Source: Clostridiaceae bacterium (GTDB lineage: Bacteria > Bacillota > Clostridia > DSM-8532). Taken from it: a stretch of DNA of 37,836 bases. The translations under genes and the position numbers were made by a program. The stretch is from contig JAAYTU010000125.1 of assembly GCA_012523705.1 (NCBI GenBank), positions 1 to 37,836 on the forward strand, given 5' to 3'. Below the pieces are notes generated by a model, which saw nothing but the letters and a program-made list of their open reading frames with translations, did not search any database and was not told where the DNA came from. Below, piece after piece: positions 1-9,191 of the stretch. Each line of letters opens with the position of its first letter. Within the stretch, counting starts at the first letter, position 1.

Positions 1-17
1 AGCACTTACCTAATAAA

Positions 18-60
18 CCCAAATTTCATTCTAAAACATTATATACTATATCTATTTGGG
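18..60 (-). terminator. possible terminator after the rubredoxin-like gene
   Basis: A 7-bp inverted repeat, CCCAAAT and ATTTGGG, is separated by about 29 AT-rich bases. On the minus strand it is followed by TTTATT. It lies just downstream of the stop of the rubredoxin-like gene. The loop is long and the T-run is short, so this is a weak call. Confidence 0.3.
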
Positions 61-82
61 ATTCCATACCTTTTTTGTTTTT

Positions 83-412
83 TTACCATTTTCCTCTGCT
101 TACATGGCCTACGATTTCAGCCTTACACCTTTGTTTGATAATCCTTGTTTCCTGAACCGCTTGCTTGAAAAGCTTCACACATGGTGGGTCAAGGTCTATT
201 TCTATACCTTCTAGTGCTAATTTTTGAATCCTGTCTGCTAAGTTAATGATTTCCATATGAATATCATTTGTTCTTTCTGAAACAATAATTTTCTTTGCCT
301 CTTCCTCTGTCAATGCAACAAATTTTTCCTTTGGTGCATCACATTTTGGACACTTTTCCGGAGCTTCTTCACCTTCATGGATAAAACCACAAACGCCACA
401 TTTCCACAACAT
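83..412 (-). CDS. small rubredoxin-like iron-binding protein
   Basis: A 109-residue protein. Residues 1-30 form a rubredoxin-like knuckle pair with CGVCG (C5, C8) and CPKC (C21, C24), as in the C-terminal domain of rubrerythrins, and would bind one iron or zinc. The rest is a charged, helical segment that I do not recognise; it contains two further cysteines. The start is the ATG at 410-412, which sits 7 bases after a perfect AAGGAGG; an in-frame TTG 18 bases upstream lies before that site and is rejected. The gene follows murG by 180 bp on the same strand. A role in redox or oxidative-stress electron transfer is inferred from the domain only, and no partner is encoded nearby. Confidence 0.8.
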   Translation of the reverse strand: MLWKCGVCGFIHEGEEAPEKCPKCDAPKEKFVALTEEEAKKIIVSERTNDIHMEIINLADRIQKLALEGIEIDLDPPCVKLFKQAVQETRIIKQRCKAEIVGHVSRGKW

Positions 413-592
413 AATTTCGACCTCCTTCAATAATCTAAATTATTCGTACAATAATATATTTACACCAGATTCAATGCTCTTAAACAGTTTATTTTAAACA
501 CTTTTCCTTGTATTATTTTACAATTAGCAGGCAGTTGAGCCGGCTTGCCTTTATCAATCCGGACCTCCTGCAGAGCATGACCGCAATTACAA

Positions 593-1699
593 TTATCTGG
601 CTTTGGACTGCATCGCTTTTTTTAGTAGTGAATATATCGAAGAAGACGCTTCGAGTCTGGCATTTTTTTTGGCAGCAGAAGACATCCTGATTCTAAGATC
701 CTTGTCCTGTATGAGTTTTTGTATCTGCCCATATAAAATATTTGAGTTTAACTGCTCCTGCAAAATGACTACCGCTGCACCCCTCGACTCTAAGGCACGG
801 GCATTGTATTCCTGATGGTTCTCGGCAACATATGGAGATGGAACCAGAATAGAAGGTATGCCTAAGGCAGAAAGTTCACTGACCGTAATGGCTCCTCCCC
901 TTGTAACGGCCAAATCAGAGGCCGCCAGCACTTCTCCCATATTGTATATATATGGCACCACCTCAATATTTTCAGGAAGAGGGCTTTTTATCTCCTGCAT
1001 AAAGCTTTCATAGTGCTTCATACCAGTGGCTAATATAAGATGGTAGGAAATATCCTTTCCATGATTATTTATCATTTCCTTGGCACATTCATTTATATGC
1101 TCGGCGCCAAGGCTTCCTCCGAAAATAACTACTAAGGCTGTATCCTTTGAAAGTCGCAGTTTTTCTCTTGCACTTTCCCGATTAAGTGAAAAAAGTTCCT
1201 CTCGGATGGGGTTACCGGTAAGTGTAATAGTGGCTTTACCTTTAAACCTTGAACGGGCCTCCTCAAAGCTTATTGCAACCTGGTCAACATATTTTGAAAG
1301 AATCTTATTTGTGACTCCGGGAAAGGCATTCTGTTCATGTATTACAGTAGGTATTTTTTTCAGAGCAGCTGAAAATAATACCGGGCCACAGACATACCCA
1401 CCCGTGCCTATTACCGCATCGGGCTTAAAATCCTTAAATATTTTATTTATTGAACCAAAGCTCTTTAATAGTTTAGTTATAGTTTTGACCGTGTCAAAGG
1501 AAAGCTTTCTTTGGAATCCCTTAACATCAATAAACTGTATCTTAAATCCCTCTCTAGGTATAAGTTTTCCCTCGAGACCGTTCTTTGTTCCTACAAATAA
1601 TATTTGTGCATCTGGCTCATTTCTAACTATTTCCTTTGCGATGGCGAGGCCGGGATTAATATGTCCCCCTGTTCCTCCACCTGAAATTATATAATTCAT
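593..1699 (-). CDS. murG: MurG, UDP-GlcNAc:undecaprenyl-pyrophosphoryl-MurNAc-pentapeptide GlcNAc transferase
   Basis: This peripheral membrane glycosyltransferase (GT28) adds GlcNAc to lipid I to make lipid II on the inner face of the membrane. The N-terminal loop GGGTGGHINPGLAIA, the mid-domain GGSLGA, and the C-terminal donor-site segment TRGGAITVSEL with PSPYVAENHQ are all present. Length (368 aa) is normal. The ATG follows GGTGA by 5 bases. It begins 18 bp after spoVE and is the last envelope gene of the cluster; ftsQ, murB and ftsZ, often found downstream, are not here. Confidence 0.97.
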   Translation of the reverse strand: MNYIISGGGTGGHINPGLAIAKEIVRNEPDAQILFVGTKNGLEGKLIPREGFKIQFIDVKGFQRKLSFDTVKTITKLLKSFGSINKIFKDFKPDAVIGTGGYVCGPVLFSAALKKIPTVIHEQNAFPGVTNKILSKYVDQVAISFEEARSRFKGKATITLTGNPIREELFSLNRESAREKLRLSKDTALVVIFGGSLGAEHINECAKEMINNHGKDISYHLILATGMKHYESFMQEIKSPLPENIEVVPYIYNMGEVLAASDLAVTRGGAITVSELSALGIPSILVPSPYVAENHQEYNARALESRGAAVVILQEQLNSNILYGQIQKLIQDKDLRIRMSSAAKKNARLEASSSIYSLLKKAMQSKAR

Positions 1700-1717
1700 A
1701 TCTTCACCGGCTTCCTA

Positions 1718-2866
1718 TTAACGAATTAAACTGGGCTTTTTTTGACCATTTGTTACTAACCTTAGCTCTGGGGCAGACGAGCCCTTTGAAACGTTCAGCA
1801 GAATACCCATGGATGTCAGCAAAAAGATTGTTGATGTGCCGCCATAGCTAAAGAAGGGTAATGGCATTCCCGTTGTCGGAATGGTTGATGTTACAACCGC
1901 AATATTAATGATTGCCTCCAGCGCCACCAGAGATGTTATCCCTGCAGCAATAAGGCTACCAAGCATATCACTGGCGTTCATAGCCGCCTTAATTCCCCTC
2001 CAGATCAAGAGCATAAACAGGAGGATAACAGTCATTGCCCCAATAAACCCCAACTCCTCGCATAAAATAGCGAATATAAAGTCATTGTGGGGTTCAGGAA
2101 GGTATAGGTTTTTTTGAAGGCTTCTGCCTAAACCCCGTCCAAATAAATTGCCTGATGCTATGGCATACAGGGAGTTTACCACCTGAAAGCCTTCATCCTG
2201 AGCATATTTAAAGGGATCTGAAAAGGCCAGAATTCTATCCACACGATATTCCATCTTTAATATTAACAGCCAGCCCCCAATAATGCCCGGGATGCCAATA
2301 GCTAAAAAATGACCGATTTTTGCTCCTGCACAAAATAATATGATTACTGAAACCAGGGTAATTAAAATAACAGCACTCATATGTGGCTCAAAGTATAATA
2401 ATGCATCGGTTAAACCAATTATGAGCAGATAGGGTAAAAGCCCCTTAGTGAAGGACTTTAGCCTCTCGCTGTTTTTTGAAAGACTAAAGGACAAAAACAG
2501 TATCATCGCAATTTTAGTAAATTCCGAAGGTTGAAAGGTGGTGAATCCAAGATTAAACCATCTCCTTGCATCGTTGGATACATAGCCTATCCCCGGAATA
2601 ATTACTAAAGTCAACATTACAGTACTGATAATTATAAGTATGGGTGAGGCGGCAGCAATCCTGTGGTAGTCAAGCTTAGAGAAAATAAACATACTTATAA
2701 CTCCAAGAGCACTCCATAGCAGCTGCCTGAAAAGATAGTGATATTTATTGTTTTGATAAAACTGAGCACTATAAGAGCTGGCACTAAAAACCATAATGGT
2801 TCCCATGGCCAGCAAAACAAGGACGGTAAATAGTATCCAGTAATCGTACTCGTTTTTTCTCCTCAA
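1718..2866 (-). CDS. spoVE: SpoVE/FtsW-family SEDS glycosyltransferase
   Basis: A SEDS-family integral membrane protein of 382 residues with about ten membrane segments. It polymerises lipid II into glycan strands together with a class B PBP, here most likely the SpoVD-type protein of the same cluster. Family signatures are the FQPSEF motif (near residue 115), the extracellular loop ending LPEPHNDFIFAILCEELG, and the C-terminal GMPLPFFSYGG. Position between mraY and murG fits FtsW/SpoVE rather than RodA; whether it serves division, sporulation cortex or both cannot be read from sequence. The start is TTG, preceded by GAGGTGA at 6 bases. It lies 6 bp after mraY, so the two are probably translationally coupled. 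Confidence 0.93.
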   Translation of the reverse strand: MRRKNEYDYWILFTVLVLLAMGTIMVFSASSYSAQFYQNNKYHYLFRQLLWSALGVISMFIFSKLDYHRIAAASPILIIISTVMLTLVIIPGIGYVSNDARRWFNLGFTTFQPSEFTKIAMILFLSFSLSKNSERLKSFTKGLLPYLLIIGLTDALLYFEPHMSAVILITLVSVIILFCAGAKIGHFLAIGIPGIIGGWLLILKMEYRVDRILAFSDPFKYAQDEGFQVVNSLYAIASGNLFGRGLGRSLQKNLYLPEPHNDFIFAILCEELGFIGAMTVILLFMLLIWRGIKAAMNASDMLGSLIAAGITSLVALEAIINIAVVTSTIPTTGMPLPFFSYGGTSTIFLLTSMGILLNVSKGSSAPELRLVTNGQKKPSLIR

Positions 2867-2872
2867 TCTCTA

Positions 2873-3859
2873 TCACCTCAATAGAATAAATGCTAAAATG
2901 CCGCTAATAATTGTTACTATAGTAAATATTATTACTATCTTAATCTCATTCCATCCCTTTTGCTCATAATGATGGTGTAAGGGTGCCATCAGGAAAAATC
3001 TTTTACCTGTTTTCTTAAAATAAATAACCTGTATCATTACAGATAATGTTTCAACTACATAGATTATTCCTGAAATTGCTAGAAAGATTGGCGTACCAGT
3101 CAATATTGCAACTGCCGCTAAGGCACCGCCCAAGGCAAGGGAACCGGTATCTCCCATAAACACTCTGGCCGGATATAGATTATATACCAAAAATCCCAAT
3201 AACCCGCCTGCCAGCATTGAGCAGAAAATTCTGATATAGTCCCACTGGCTGTTAAGGGTAGTAACCAGTGTGAAAAACAATAATACTATAGTTGTAACTG
3301 ACCCGGCAAGGCCATCAAGCCCATCGGTCAGATTAACTGCATTTGTAAACCCCACAAGAAAAAACATACACAGCGGAATGGCTATTATCACTGGTAAAAC
3401 CCATGGATTGTTATGCCCTATAAAAGGAATAATCAGTGTCCTCGCCTCTTCAACATATGACACTGCATACCATGTAAAAATTGAAGAAACAATAAGAAGT
3501 CCAAACATTTTCTGCCGGGGGGAAAGACCATTATTACTCCTCCGTTTTATCTTAAGAAAATCATCCATAAAGCCAACTAAAGAAAATCCAAGGGTAACCA
3601 GTACCAGAGGCAGAATCCTGATATCAAAGAAGCTGTATATGGCACCAAAAACAAAAACAGGTAATAAAAAAATTAATCCTCCGATTGTAGGGGTGCCCTC
3701 TTTGGATTTATGACTCTGAGGCCCATCCTCCCTTTGAATTTGACCAAATTTAAACCGTTTTAACAGCGGAATCATTATTATCCCAAGCAGCAACGAAACA
3801 ACAAAACAAATAAAGTATGCTATTACCTGGGATGGTACGTTTTTTAGTACTGCCAGCAT
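2873..3859 (-). CDS. mraY: MraY, phospho-MurNAc-pentapeptide translocase
   Basis: This integral membrane enzyme transfers phospho-MurNAc-pentapeptide from UDP to undecaprenyl phosphate, making lipid I. The 328-residue sequence has ten or so hydrophobic segments and the catalytic motifs of the family: DDFLK, NAVNLTDGLDGLAG, the FMGDTGS loop and the APLHHHYE histidine motif. It sits between murF (6 bp upstream) and spoVE (6 bp downstream). The usual neighbour murD is missing from this interval. Confidence 0.97.
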   Translation of the reverse strand: MLAVLKNVPSQVIAYFICFVVSLLLGIIMIPLLKRFKFGQIQREDGPQSHKSKEGTPTIGGLIFLLPVFVFGAIYSFFDIRILPLVLVTLGFSLVGFMDDFLKIKRRSNNGLSPRQKMFGLLIVSSIFTWYAVSYVEEARTLIIPFIGHNNPWVLPVIIAIPLCMFFLVGFTNAVNLTDGLDGLAGSVTTIVLLFFTLVTTLNSQWDYIRIFCSMLAGGLLGFLVYNLYPARVFMGDTGSLALGGALAAVAILTGTPIFLAISGIIYVVETLSVMIQVIYFKKTGKRFFLMAPLHHHYEQKGWNEIKIVIIFTIVTIISGILAFILLR

Positions 3860-3865
3860 ATTATC

Positions 3866-5242
3866 CTATCCTTCATTTAAAAGCTCATCCACTAGAACAT
3901 CAAGCTTCATTACACGTGAGCCCTTGAAAAGAAGGACATCTCCTTTCTGCATAAGAGCTTGAATATAGGGTTTTGCGTCACTGATTGTGTCAAACAATTT
4001 AGCGACAGTCTGCGAGTGGCAATCCTCTTGTATCCCCTCAATATACCACTTGGCCAAGCTTCCTATACCCACCATATATTCTATTCCAAGCTGCGAAATG
4101 AGTCTTCCTATTTTTTTGTGGGCCTCAGCCGCCCACTCTCCCAGCTCGAGCATATCCCCCAATACAGCCCATTTTCTCCTTTTCCCGGCTATCTCACACA
4201 AAACATCAAGCGCAGCCATAACAGAGTCCGGAGCGGCATTATAGGAGTCATTTATATATTTTATACCATTTCTATCTTTAATGCTAAGGCGCATCTCTGT
4301 ACCCGTGAGCCCTTCAAGCCCTTTTTTAATCTCGTTTTCGCCCATGTTCAGGATTTGAGCTACTGCTATACCGGCAAGAGCATTGTGGACATTGTGAATC
4401 CCGGGCGCTGCTATAGAAAGAGCCATATCCTTTTCTGGAGTCTTTACATGAAAATCAACGCCCGATTCACCCTTTGATATTAAATCATAGGCCCACAGGT
4501 CAAGATTCTCGTTTATTCCATATAACAGAGTTTTAAATTTTAACAGTCCCTTAAGACCTGATAACAGCTCATCATCTCCATTTAGAATGACTACTCCATC
4601 TTCTTGCAATCCTTCTAATACTTCTAATTTTGCCTTTAGTATATTCTGTCTGGAGCCTAATTTTTCAATATGGGAAATCCCTATATTAGTTATTATAGCT
4701 ATCTGAGGCCTTACTATCTTAGACAGAAGATTAATCTGGTCAAAGCCTCTCATTCCCATCTCAAATACTGCAACCTCATGGGTATCATCCAATTCCAGCA
4801 CTGAAAGGGGAAGCCCGATTTCATTGTTGAAATTTCCCTGGCTCTTATGAACATTATATCTTGCAGACAGTATTGTTGCTATCATTTCCTTGGTGCTTGT
4901 TTTACCTACGCTGCCTGTTACAGCCACCATGGGAATGTCAAATAGCTTCCTGTATGCCGCTGCAAGCCTTACCAAAGCCTCCAGGGTATCGTTTACAAGA
5001 ATTGCAGGGATATCCCTTGAAATCTTTGTATCATCCTGTACCATAACAAGGGCTGCACCATTTACAACAGCCTGTTCAAGGTAATCATGCCCATCAAACC
5101 TGTCACCCTTTATGGCAATAAACAATGCTCCCTTCCTCAAGGTCCGTGTATCAGTAGATACTTGATTAATGGTGATTTCGGGATTAGCTAACAGCTTTCC
5201 TTCTACCATGGTTGAAATATCTTTGGCACTTAATATTTTCAA
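3866..5242 (-). CDS. murF: MurF, UDP-MurNAc-tripeptide:D-Ala-D-Ala ligase
   Basis: A cytoplasmic ATP-dependent ligase that adds D-Ala-D-Ala to UDP-MurNAc-tripeptide, completing the pentapeptide precursor. The 458 residues show the Mur ligase layout: substrate-binding N-domain, central ATPase with P-loop TGSVGKTSTK (about residues 110-119), and the third domain with YNAAPDSVMAAL. The start is TTG at 5240-5242, only 2 bp after the murE stop, with GGGGGA six bases upstream inside the end of murE. Coupled translation with murE is likely. Confidence 0.95.
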   Translation of the reverse strand: MKILSAKDISTMVEGKLLANPEITINQVSTDTRTLRKGALFIAIKGDRFDGHDYLEQAVVNGAALVMVQDDTKISRDIPAILVNDTLEALVRLAAAYRKLFDIPMVAVTGSVGKTSTKEMIATILSARYNVHKSQGNFNNEIGLPLSVLELDDTHEVAVFEMGMRGFDQINLLSKIVRPQIAIITNIGISHIEKLGSRQNILKAKLEVLEGLQEDGVVILNGDDELLSGLKGLLKFKTLLYGINENLDLWAYDLISKGESGVDFHVKTPEKDMALSIAAPGIHNVHNALAGIAVAQILNMGENEIKKGLEGLTGTEMRLSIKDRNGIKYINDSYNAAPDSVMAALDVLCEIAGKRRKWAVLGDMLELGEWAAEAHKKIGRLISQLGIEYMVGIGSLAKWYIEGIQEDCHSQTVAKLFDTISDAKPYIQALMQKGDVLLFKGSRVMKLDVLVDELLNEG

Positions 5243-5244
5243 GC

Positions 5245-6708
5245 CTAATCCCCCACTTCTCTCAAAATATTTTCTACAATTTCCCTTTCGTCATAATGAA
5301 TTGTCTTATCTCTGAATATCTGATAGGTCTCATGACCTTTTCCTGACAAAATAATGATATCATCCTTCTCAGCCATATTCATAGCATATCGTATAGCCTC
5401 AGTTCTATCCTCTATCATTATATACTTTCCACCAGTAGGTAAAATACCTTCTTCGATATGGGACATTATGCTAAAAGGTTCCTCGGTCCTAGGGTTGTCA
5501 GATGTAATGATAGTAAAATCAGCTATTTTTCCTGATATTTCCCCCATGGCAGGGCGCTTTGATTTATCCCTGTCTCCCCCGCAACCGAATACGCTTATAA
5601 GACGCCCTCTAACAAAGCTTTTCACAGTAGAAAGAATATTCTCCAGACTATCAGGACTATGGGCATAATCAATCATAACGGTGTATGGTTTTCCAGGTGT
5701 GGGAACAACTTCCGCCCTTCCCGGTATTTGAACATGCTTAAGACCTTCTGCTATCGAATCAGAATCTATCCCCTGATATCCGCAAACCGAGATGGCCGCT
5801 AAAGCATTATATACGCTGAACAGTCCGGGAGCCGATACTTTAAATCGGCGGGTAAACCAGGGTGATACGCAGTCAAACTCAACCGAGTCTGAATAGGTAA
5901 CAATATTCTGAGCTTTAACATGGGCATCATTATCAATTCCAAAGGTTAAGATCTCGCAGGCAGAGTCCTCAATAATACTTTGGGCATAAGGCGAATCATT
6001 ATTTACTATGCCCGTTTTACACATGCTGAACAATATTTTCTTGGAATTAAGATAGTCCTCCATATCAGGATGCTCGAATCCACCTATATGATCCTTTGAA
6101 AAGTTGGTAAAAACACCTACGTCAAAATGGCAGGACCATACTCTGTGCAATTTCAGGCCCTGGGATGAAACCTCCATAACAATTGTTTGAGCTCCTTTGT
6201 CCCTCATTTTTTCGAATATTTCCTGAAGATCATAGGACTCGGGGGTTGTTCTCCTTGCAGGTATTTTCTCGTTTCCAATACAATTGGCTACTGTTCCAAT
6301 CAGACCTACTGTTTGCCCCGTCTTCTCAAGGATAGCCCGGATCATATAGGTTATGGTAGTTTTACCTTTAGTTCCGGTAATACCTATCAGGTTTAATTCG
6401 GCAGATGGATTAGAAAACCATACTGCAGAGAGAGCCGCTAAAGCCTTTCTGCTATTAGAAACCTTTATTATTGTAACCTGGCCTATTATTGATATATCCT
6501 TTTCCACTACAAGAGCAACGGCTCCATTGTCAACGGCTTGCTGTGCATACTTATGACCATCTGTGGAAAAGCCTTCAATACATACGAAAAGATATCCCGG
6601 CAAAGACTTTCTTGAATCGTAGGTTACTCCTGTGATATCAATATCATCCCTGCCCTTTACTTCCAATATATCATCCTCTATAGACCTTAAAAATTCCTTT
6701 AGTAACAT
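5245..6708 (-). CDS. murE: MurE, UDP-MurNAc-L-Ala-D-Glu:meso-diaminopimelate ligase
   Basis: Adds the third amino acid of the stem peptide. The P-loop GTKGKTT lies at residues 111-118, the lysine expected to be carbamylated is in NSKKILF (about 223), and the specificity motif is DNPR at 404-407. DNPR is the motif of meso-diaminopimelate-adding enzymes; lysine-adding MurE enzymes differ there. The cell wall is therefore predicted to be of the A1-gamma, meso-DAP type. Length (487 aa) is normal. ATG is preceded by GAGGGTG. It follows spoVD by 20 bp. Confidence 0.96.
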   Translation of the reverse strand: MLLKEFLRSIEDDILEVKGRDDIDITGVTYDSRKSLPGYLFVCIEGFSTDGHKYAQQAVDNGAVALVVEKDISIIGQVTIIKVSNSRKALAALSAVWFSNPSAELNLIGITGTKGKTTITYMIRAILEKTGQTVGLIGTVANCIGNEKIPARRTTPESYDLQEIFEKMRDKGAQTIVMEVSSQGLKLHRVWSCHFDVGVFTNFSKDHIGGFEHPDMEDYLNSKKILFSMCKTGIVNNDSPYAQSIIEDSACEILTFGIDNDAHVKAQNIVTYSDSVEFDCVSPWFTRRFKVSAPGLFSVYNALAAISVCGYQGIDSDSIAEGLKHVQIPGRAEVVPTPGKPYTVMIDYAHSPDSLENILSTVKSFVRGRLISVFGCGGDRDKSKRPAMGEISGKIADFTIITSDNPRTEEPFSIMSHIEEGILPTGGKYIMIEDRTEAIRYAMNMAEKDDIIILSGKGHETYQIFRDKTIHYDEREIVENILREVGD

Positions 6709-6728
6709 ACAAATTCCACCCTCTAATA

Positions 6729-9035
6729 TTAATCTCCAATCATTTCTACAAAGCTGACCTCAACTATCTGCCCCCTCTTCAACTGAGTTCCGGGAGGATA
6801 TTCCTGCTTTTGTACAACTCCGCTTCCTCTGATTCTAAGGTTAAGCCCTAATCTATTCATAACATCTATTACCTCTGCGACTGAATTATTCTGCAAGTCA
6901 GGCATTGTAACTGTAATTTCAGATTGATCCTGGTCAGTATACAGAATCACAGTCGAGTTTTGAGGTATGGAGAAATCTGATTTCGGTGTTTGATTATACA
7001 CAACAGCATCAGGATCAGTCTGACTTCCCTGGATTTCAAATTTTAACCCAAATGCCTTTAACTTAGTCTCGGCCTCGGTAATAGTCATTCCAGTTACATT
7101 CGGAACGTATACCTCCTGAGTCATTTCGATTTTATCCTTCTCGGTGTATTCTCTCTCGACCTGCATATATTCCAGTATTTCCTCAGTCAGCTTTCCCGCT
7201 ACCGGCGCAGCCAATATTCCTCCTGATCTTAAATGCATTTCGTTTTGAGGATGGTCAAGCACAACTAAAACACAAACCTTTGGATTGTTCGCAGGAGCAA
7301 TTGCACAGAAGGATACAACATATCTTCCCTCGGTATCGGTCTCCAATGTTTGCGATGTACCTGTTTTACCTGCTATCCGGTATCCGGGTATATAAGCATT
7401 TTTTCCGGTTCCCTCAGCAACAACACCCTCAAGAATCTGACACACCTTTGAAGCAGTCTCTTCAGAAATAACCTTTCTTACCACAGTGGGTTCAAACTTT
7501 TTAACTATATTTCCATCACTGTCGCTAATCTGTTTTATAATTGTAGGTTTTAACAAAGTGCCACCGTTGGCTATTGCACCATAAGCCGTAATCATCTGAA
7601 GCGGAGATATTTGAAAGCGTTGTCCGAAGGAAGTAACCGCCAGGTCAATTTCCTTTGGATCATTATGCTGAAGCTTTGCAAACTCCTCATTGGCCGGCTC
7701 TCCCTGAAGCTCAATTCCGGTTTTTTCTTTAAAGCCAAATAGTTTAAAGTAATTATAGAACTTCTCGATCCCTAAATCCATTGCAACATCTACAAAAACT
7801 GGGTTACATGAATTATATACTGCATGCAGGAAGTCCTCGGCACCATGGCCGCCTTTACGCCAGCAATTAATAGTGTGACCGGCTATCGATACAGGCCTAC
7901 AAAACTTAGGTGTTGAAGTTTCAACTACATTTTCCTCAATTGCCGCTGCAGCTGTAATAGCCTTGAAAACTGAGCCTGGCTCGTATGTATCCATTACAGC
8001 CCTGTTTCTAAATACAGTCTGCCATAGTATCTGGCTGTCTTCTGAATCATTAAAGCCTTTCCAATCCTCATCTATAATCCCTACGGGCAATGCGTCCGGG
8101 TCATTGGGATTAAAATCAGGCTTTGAAACCATTGCCAAAATCTCACCTGTGTGGGGATCCATAACAACACATGTGGCTCCACGCTTGAGGTTATAGTCTA
8201 ACATTGCCTGATCCATTGCCTTTTCAGCCAGGTATTGAACGGTCTCATCAATTGTAAGATATACATCATATCCGTCTATTGCATCTATATACTTTTCCTT
8301 GGAAAAGCTGATTTGGCGCCCTAATACATCCACCTCATTCATGATTTTACCGTCAACACCTTTAAGAGTGCTTTCCAACACAAATTCTATGCCATTTAAG
8401 CCCTGATGGTCATCTCCCACAAAGCCCAGAAGATGTGATGCCAGCTTTCCTTTGGGGTAGTATCTTTTTGAATCTTCGTCTATGTAAATACTTCTGATAC
8501 CTTTTTCAGCCACATATGCTTTTGCCTCTGTTCCAACTTCTCTGTCTATTCTTTTTTTGATAAACTCAAACCTGGAATTAGCTTTGAATCTCTTCATTAC
8601 ATCTTCGGAATCCATACCTAATATTGAAGCCAGATTATTGGCAATGTCCAGAAGTTTTGACTCATCACCTTTTACTTCATCCCTAAGCTCCTTTGGATTA
8701 ACCGAAACCGTGTCGACAGATGCACTTATGGCAAGGCCTTTTCCATTACGATCATAAATGGTTCCCCTTTTAGGATTTATAGGTCTTTTTTGAGTTTGAT
8801 TCAGATATGCGAGTTTCTGGTACTCCTCGCCCTTCACGAATTGTATATATCCCACACGGTATATTAAGAATAAAAACATGGCTGAAAAAAGCAATAGCAT
8901 AACGAATTCTCTTCTCTTTTGCTTTATACCAGCCTGCTTTTCTTGTAGCTTTTTATTATCGGTCTTGCTTATTGATTTGTTCTGTTTTTTTAATCTCGTG
9001 CTGCTTTTCCTATAGTTGGTTCCTCTGGTCTTCAT
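6729..9035 (-). CDS. spoVD: SpoVD/FtsI-type class B penicillin-binding protein with two PASTA domains
   Basis: A membrane-anchored DD-transpeptidase that cross-links septal or spore peptidoglycan. In order: a basic cytoplasmic tail (1-42), one membrane segment (about 43-62), the PBP dimerisation domain with RGTIYDRNG (90-98), and the transpeptidase domain with SVFK (nucleophile S355), SCN (409-411) and KTGTS (557-561). Two PASTA domains follow (about 641-701 and 706-764). At 768 residues it is longer than B. subtilis SpoVD, which from memory has one PASTA domain. It is the only class B PBP of the cluster, so it may serve both vegetative division and sporulation. The ATG follows AGGAG by 8 bases; that site lies in a hairpin (see 9038-9072). 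Confidence 0.93.
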   Translation of the reverse strand: MKTRGTNYRKSSTRLKKQNKSISKTDNKKLQEKQAGIKQKRREFVMLLLFSAMFLFLIYRVGYIQFVKGEEYQKLAYLNQTQKRPINPKRGTIYDRNGKGLAISASVDTVSVNPKELRDEVKGDESKLLDIANNLASILGMDSEDVMKRFKANSRFEFIKKRIDREVGTEAKAYVAEKGIRSIYIDEDSKRYYPKGKLASHLLGFVGDDHQGLNGIEFVLESTLKGVDGKIMNEVDVLGRQISFSKEKYIDAIDGYDVYLTIDETVQYLAEKAMDQAMLDYNLKRGATCVVMDPHTGEILAMVSKPDFNPNDPDALPVGIIDEDWKGFNDSEDSQILWQTVFRNRAVMDTYEPGSVFKAITAAAAIEENVVETSTPKFCRPVSIAGHTINCWRKGGHGAEDFLHAVYNSCNPVFVDVAMDLGIEKFYNYFKLFGFKEKTGIELQGEPANEEFAKLQHNDPKEIDLAVTSFGQRFQISPLQMITAYGAIANGGTLLKPTIIKQISDSDGNIVKKFEPTVVRKVISEETASKVCQILEGVVAEGTGKNAYIPGYRIAGKTGTSQTLETDTEGRYVVSFCAIAPANNPKVCVLVVLDHPQNEMHLRSGGILAAPVAGKLTEEILEYMQVEREYTEKDKIEMTQEVYVPNVTGMTITEAETKLKAFGLKFEIQGSQTDPDAVVYNQTPKSDFSIPQNSTVILYTDQDQSEITVTMPDLQNNSVAEVIDVMNRLGLNLRIRGSGVVQKQEYPPGTQLKRGQIVEVSFVEMIGD

Positions 9036-9037
9036 TA

Positions 9038-9072
9038 ATCAGTCTCCTACAAAAAAAGGACAACAGACTGAT
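9038..9072 (-). promoter_or_regulatory. hairpin that overlaps the spoVD ribosome binding site
   Basis: The 8-mer ATCAGTCT (9038-9045) and its exact complement AGACTGAT (9065-9072) enclose a 19-base loop. On the mRNA the AGGAG ribosome binding site (9044-9048) begins in the loop and runs into the 3' arm; the ATG follows two bases after the stem. Formation of the stem would partly hide the site. The pairing is seen in the sequence; a regulatory effect is inference. Confidence 0.45.
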
Positions 9073-9124
9073 CTATTGTAAATCTTAATATCAATCTATA
9101 GTCCCCTCTTATATCTACTAAAAT

Positions 9125-9153
9125 ATATTAGCATACACGATATTTCTTGTCTA
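9125..9153 (-). promoter_or_regulatory. probable vegetative-type promoter for spoVD
   Basis: On the minus strand: TAGACA (9148-9153), exactly 17 bases, TAATAT (9125-9130). Each hexamer is one mismatch from the sigma-A consensus. It lies in the 156-bp gap between ftsL and spoVD and would give a leader of about 80 bases. It suggests that spoVD and the genes after it can be transcribed independently of the mraZ promoter. Confidence 0.5.
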
Positions 9154-9191
9154 TTTTCTGCATGAAATATGTTTTATTTAACGGCTATGAT

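Noticed and set aside
504-566. Tiny open frame after murG with GGAGG before a TTG (14 codons, or 21 from an ATG)
   Set aside because: Too short, no similarity that I recognise, and no sign of conservation can be judged from one sequence.
1080-1694. Long plus-strand open frame (about 200 codons) opposite murG
   Set aside because: It is the reverse shadow of a well-supported murG, has no ribosome binding site and no recognisable protein features.
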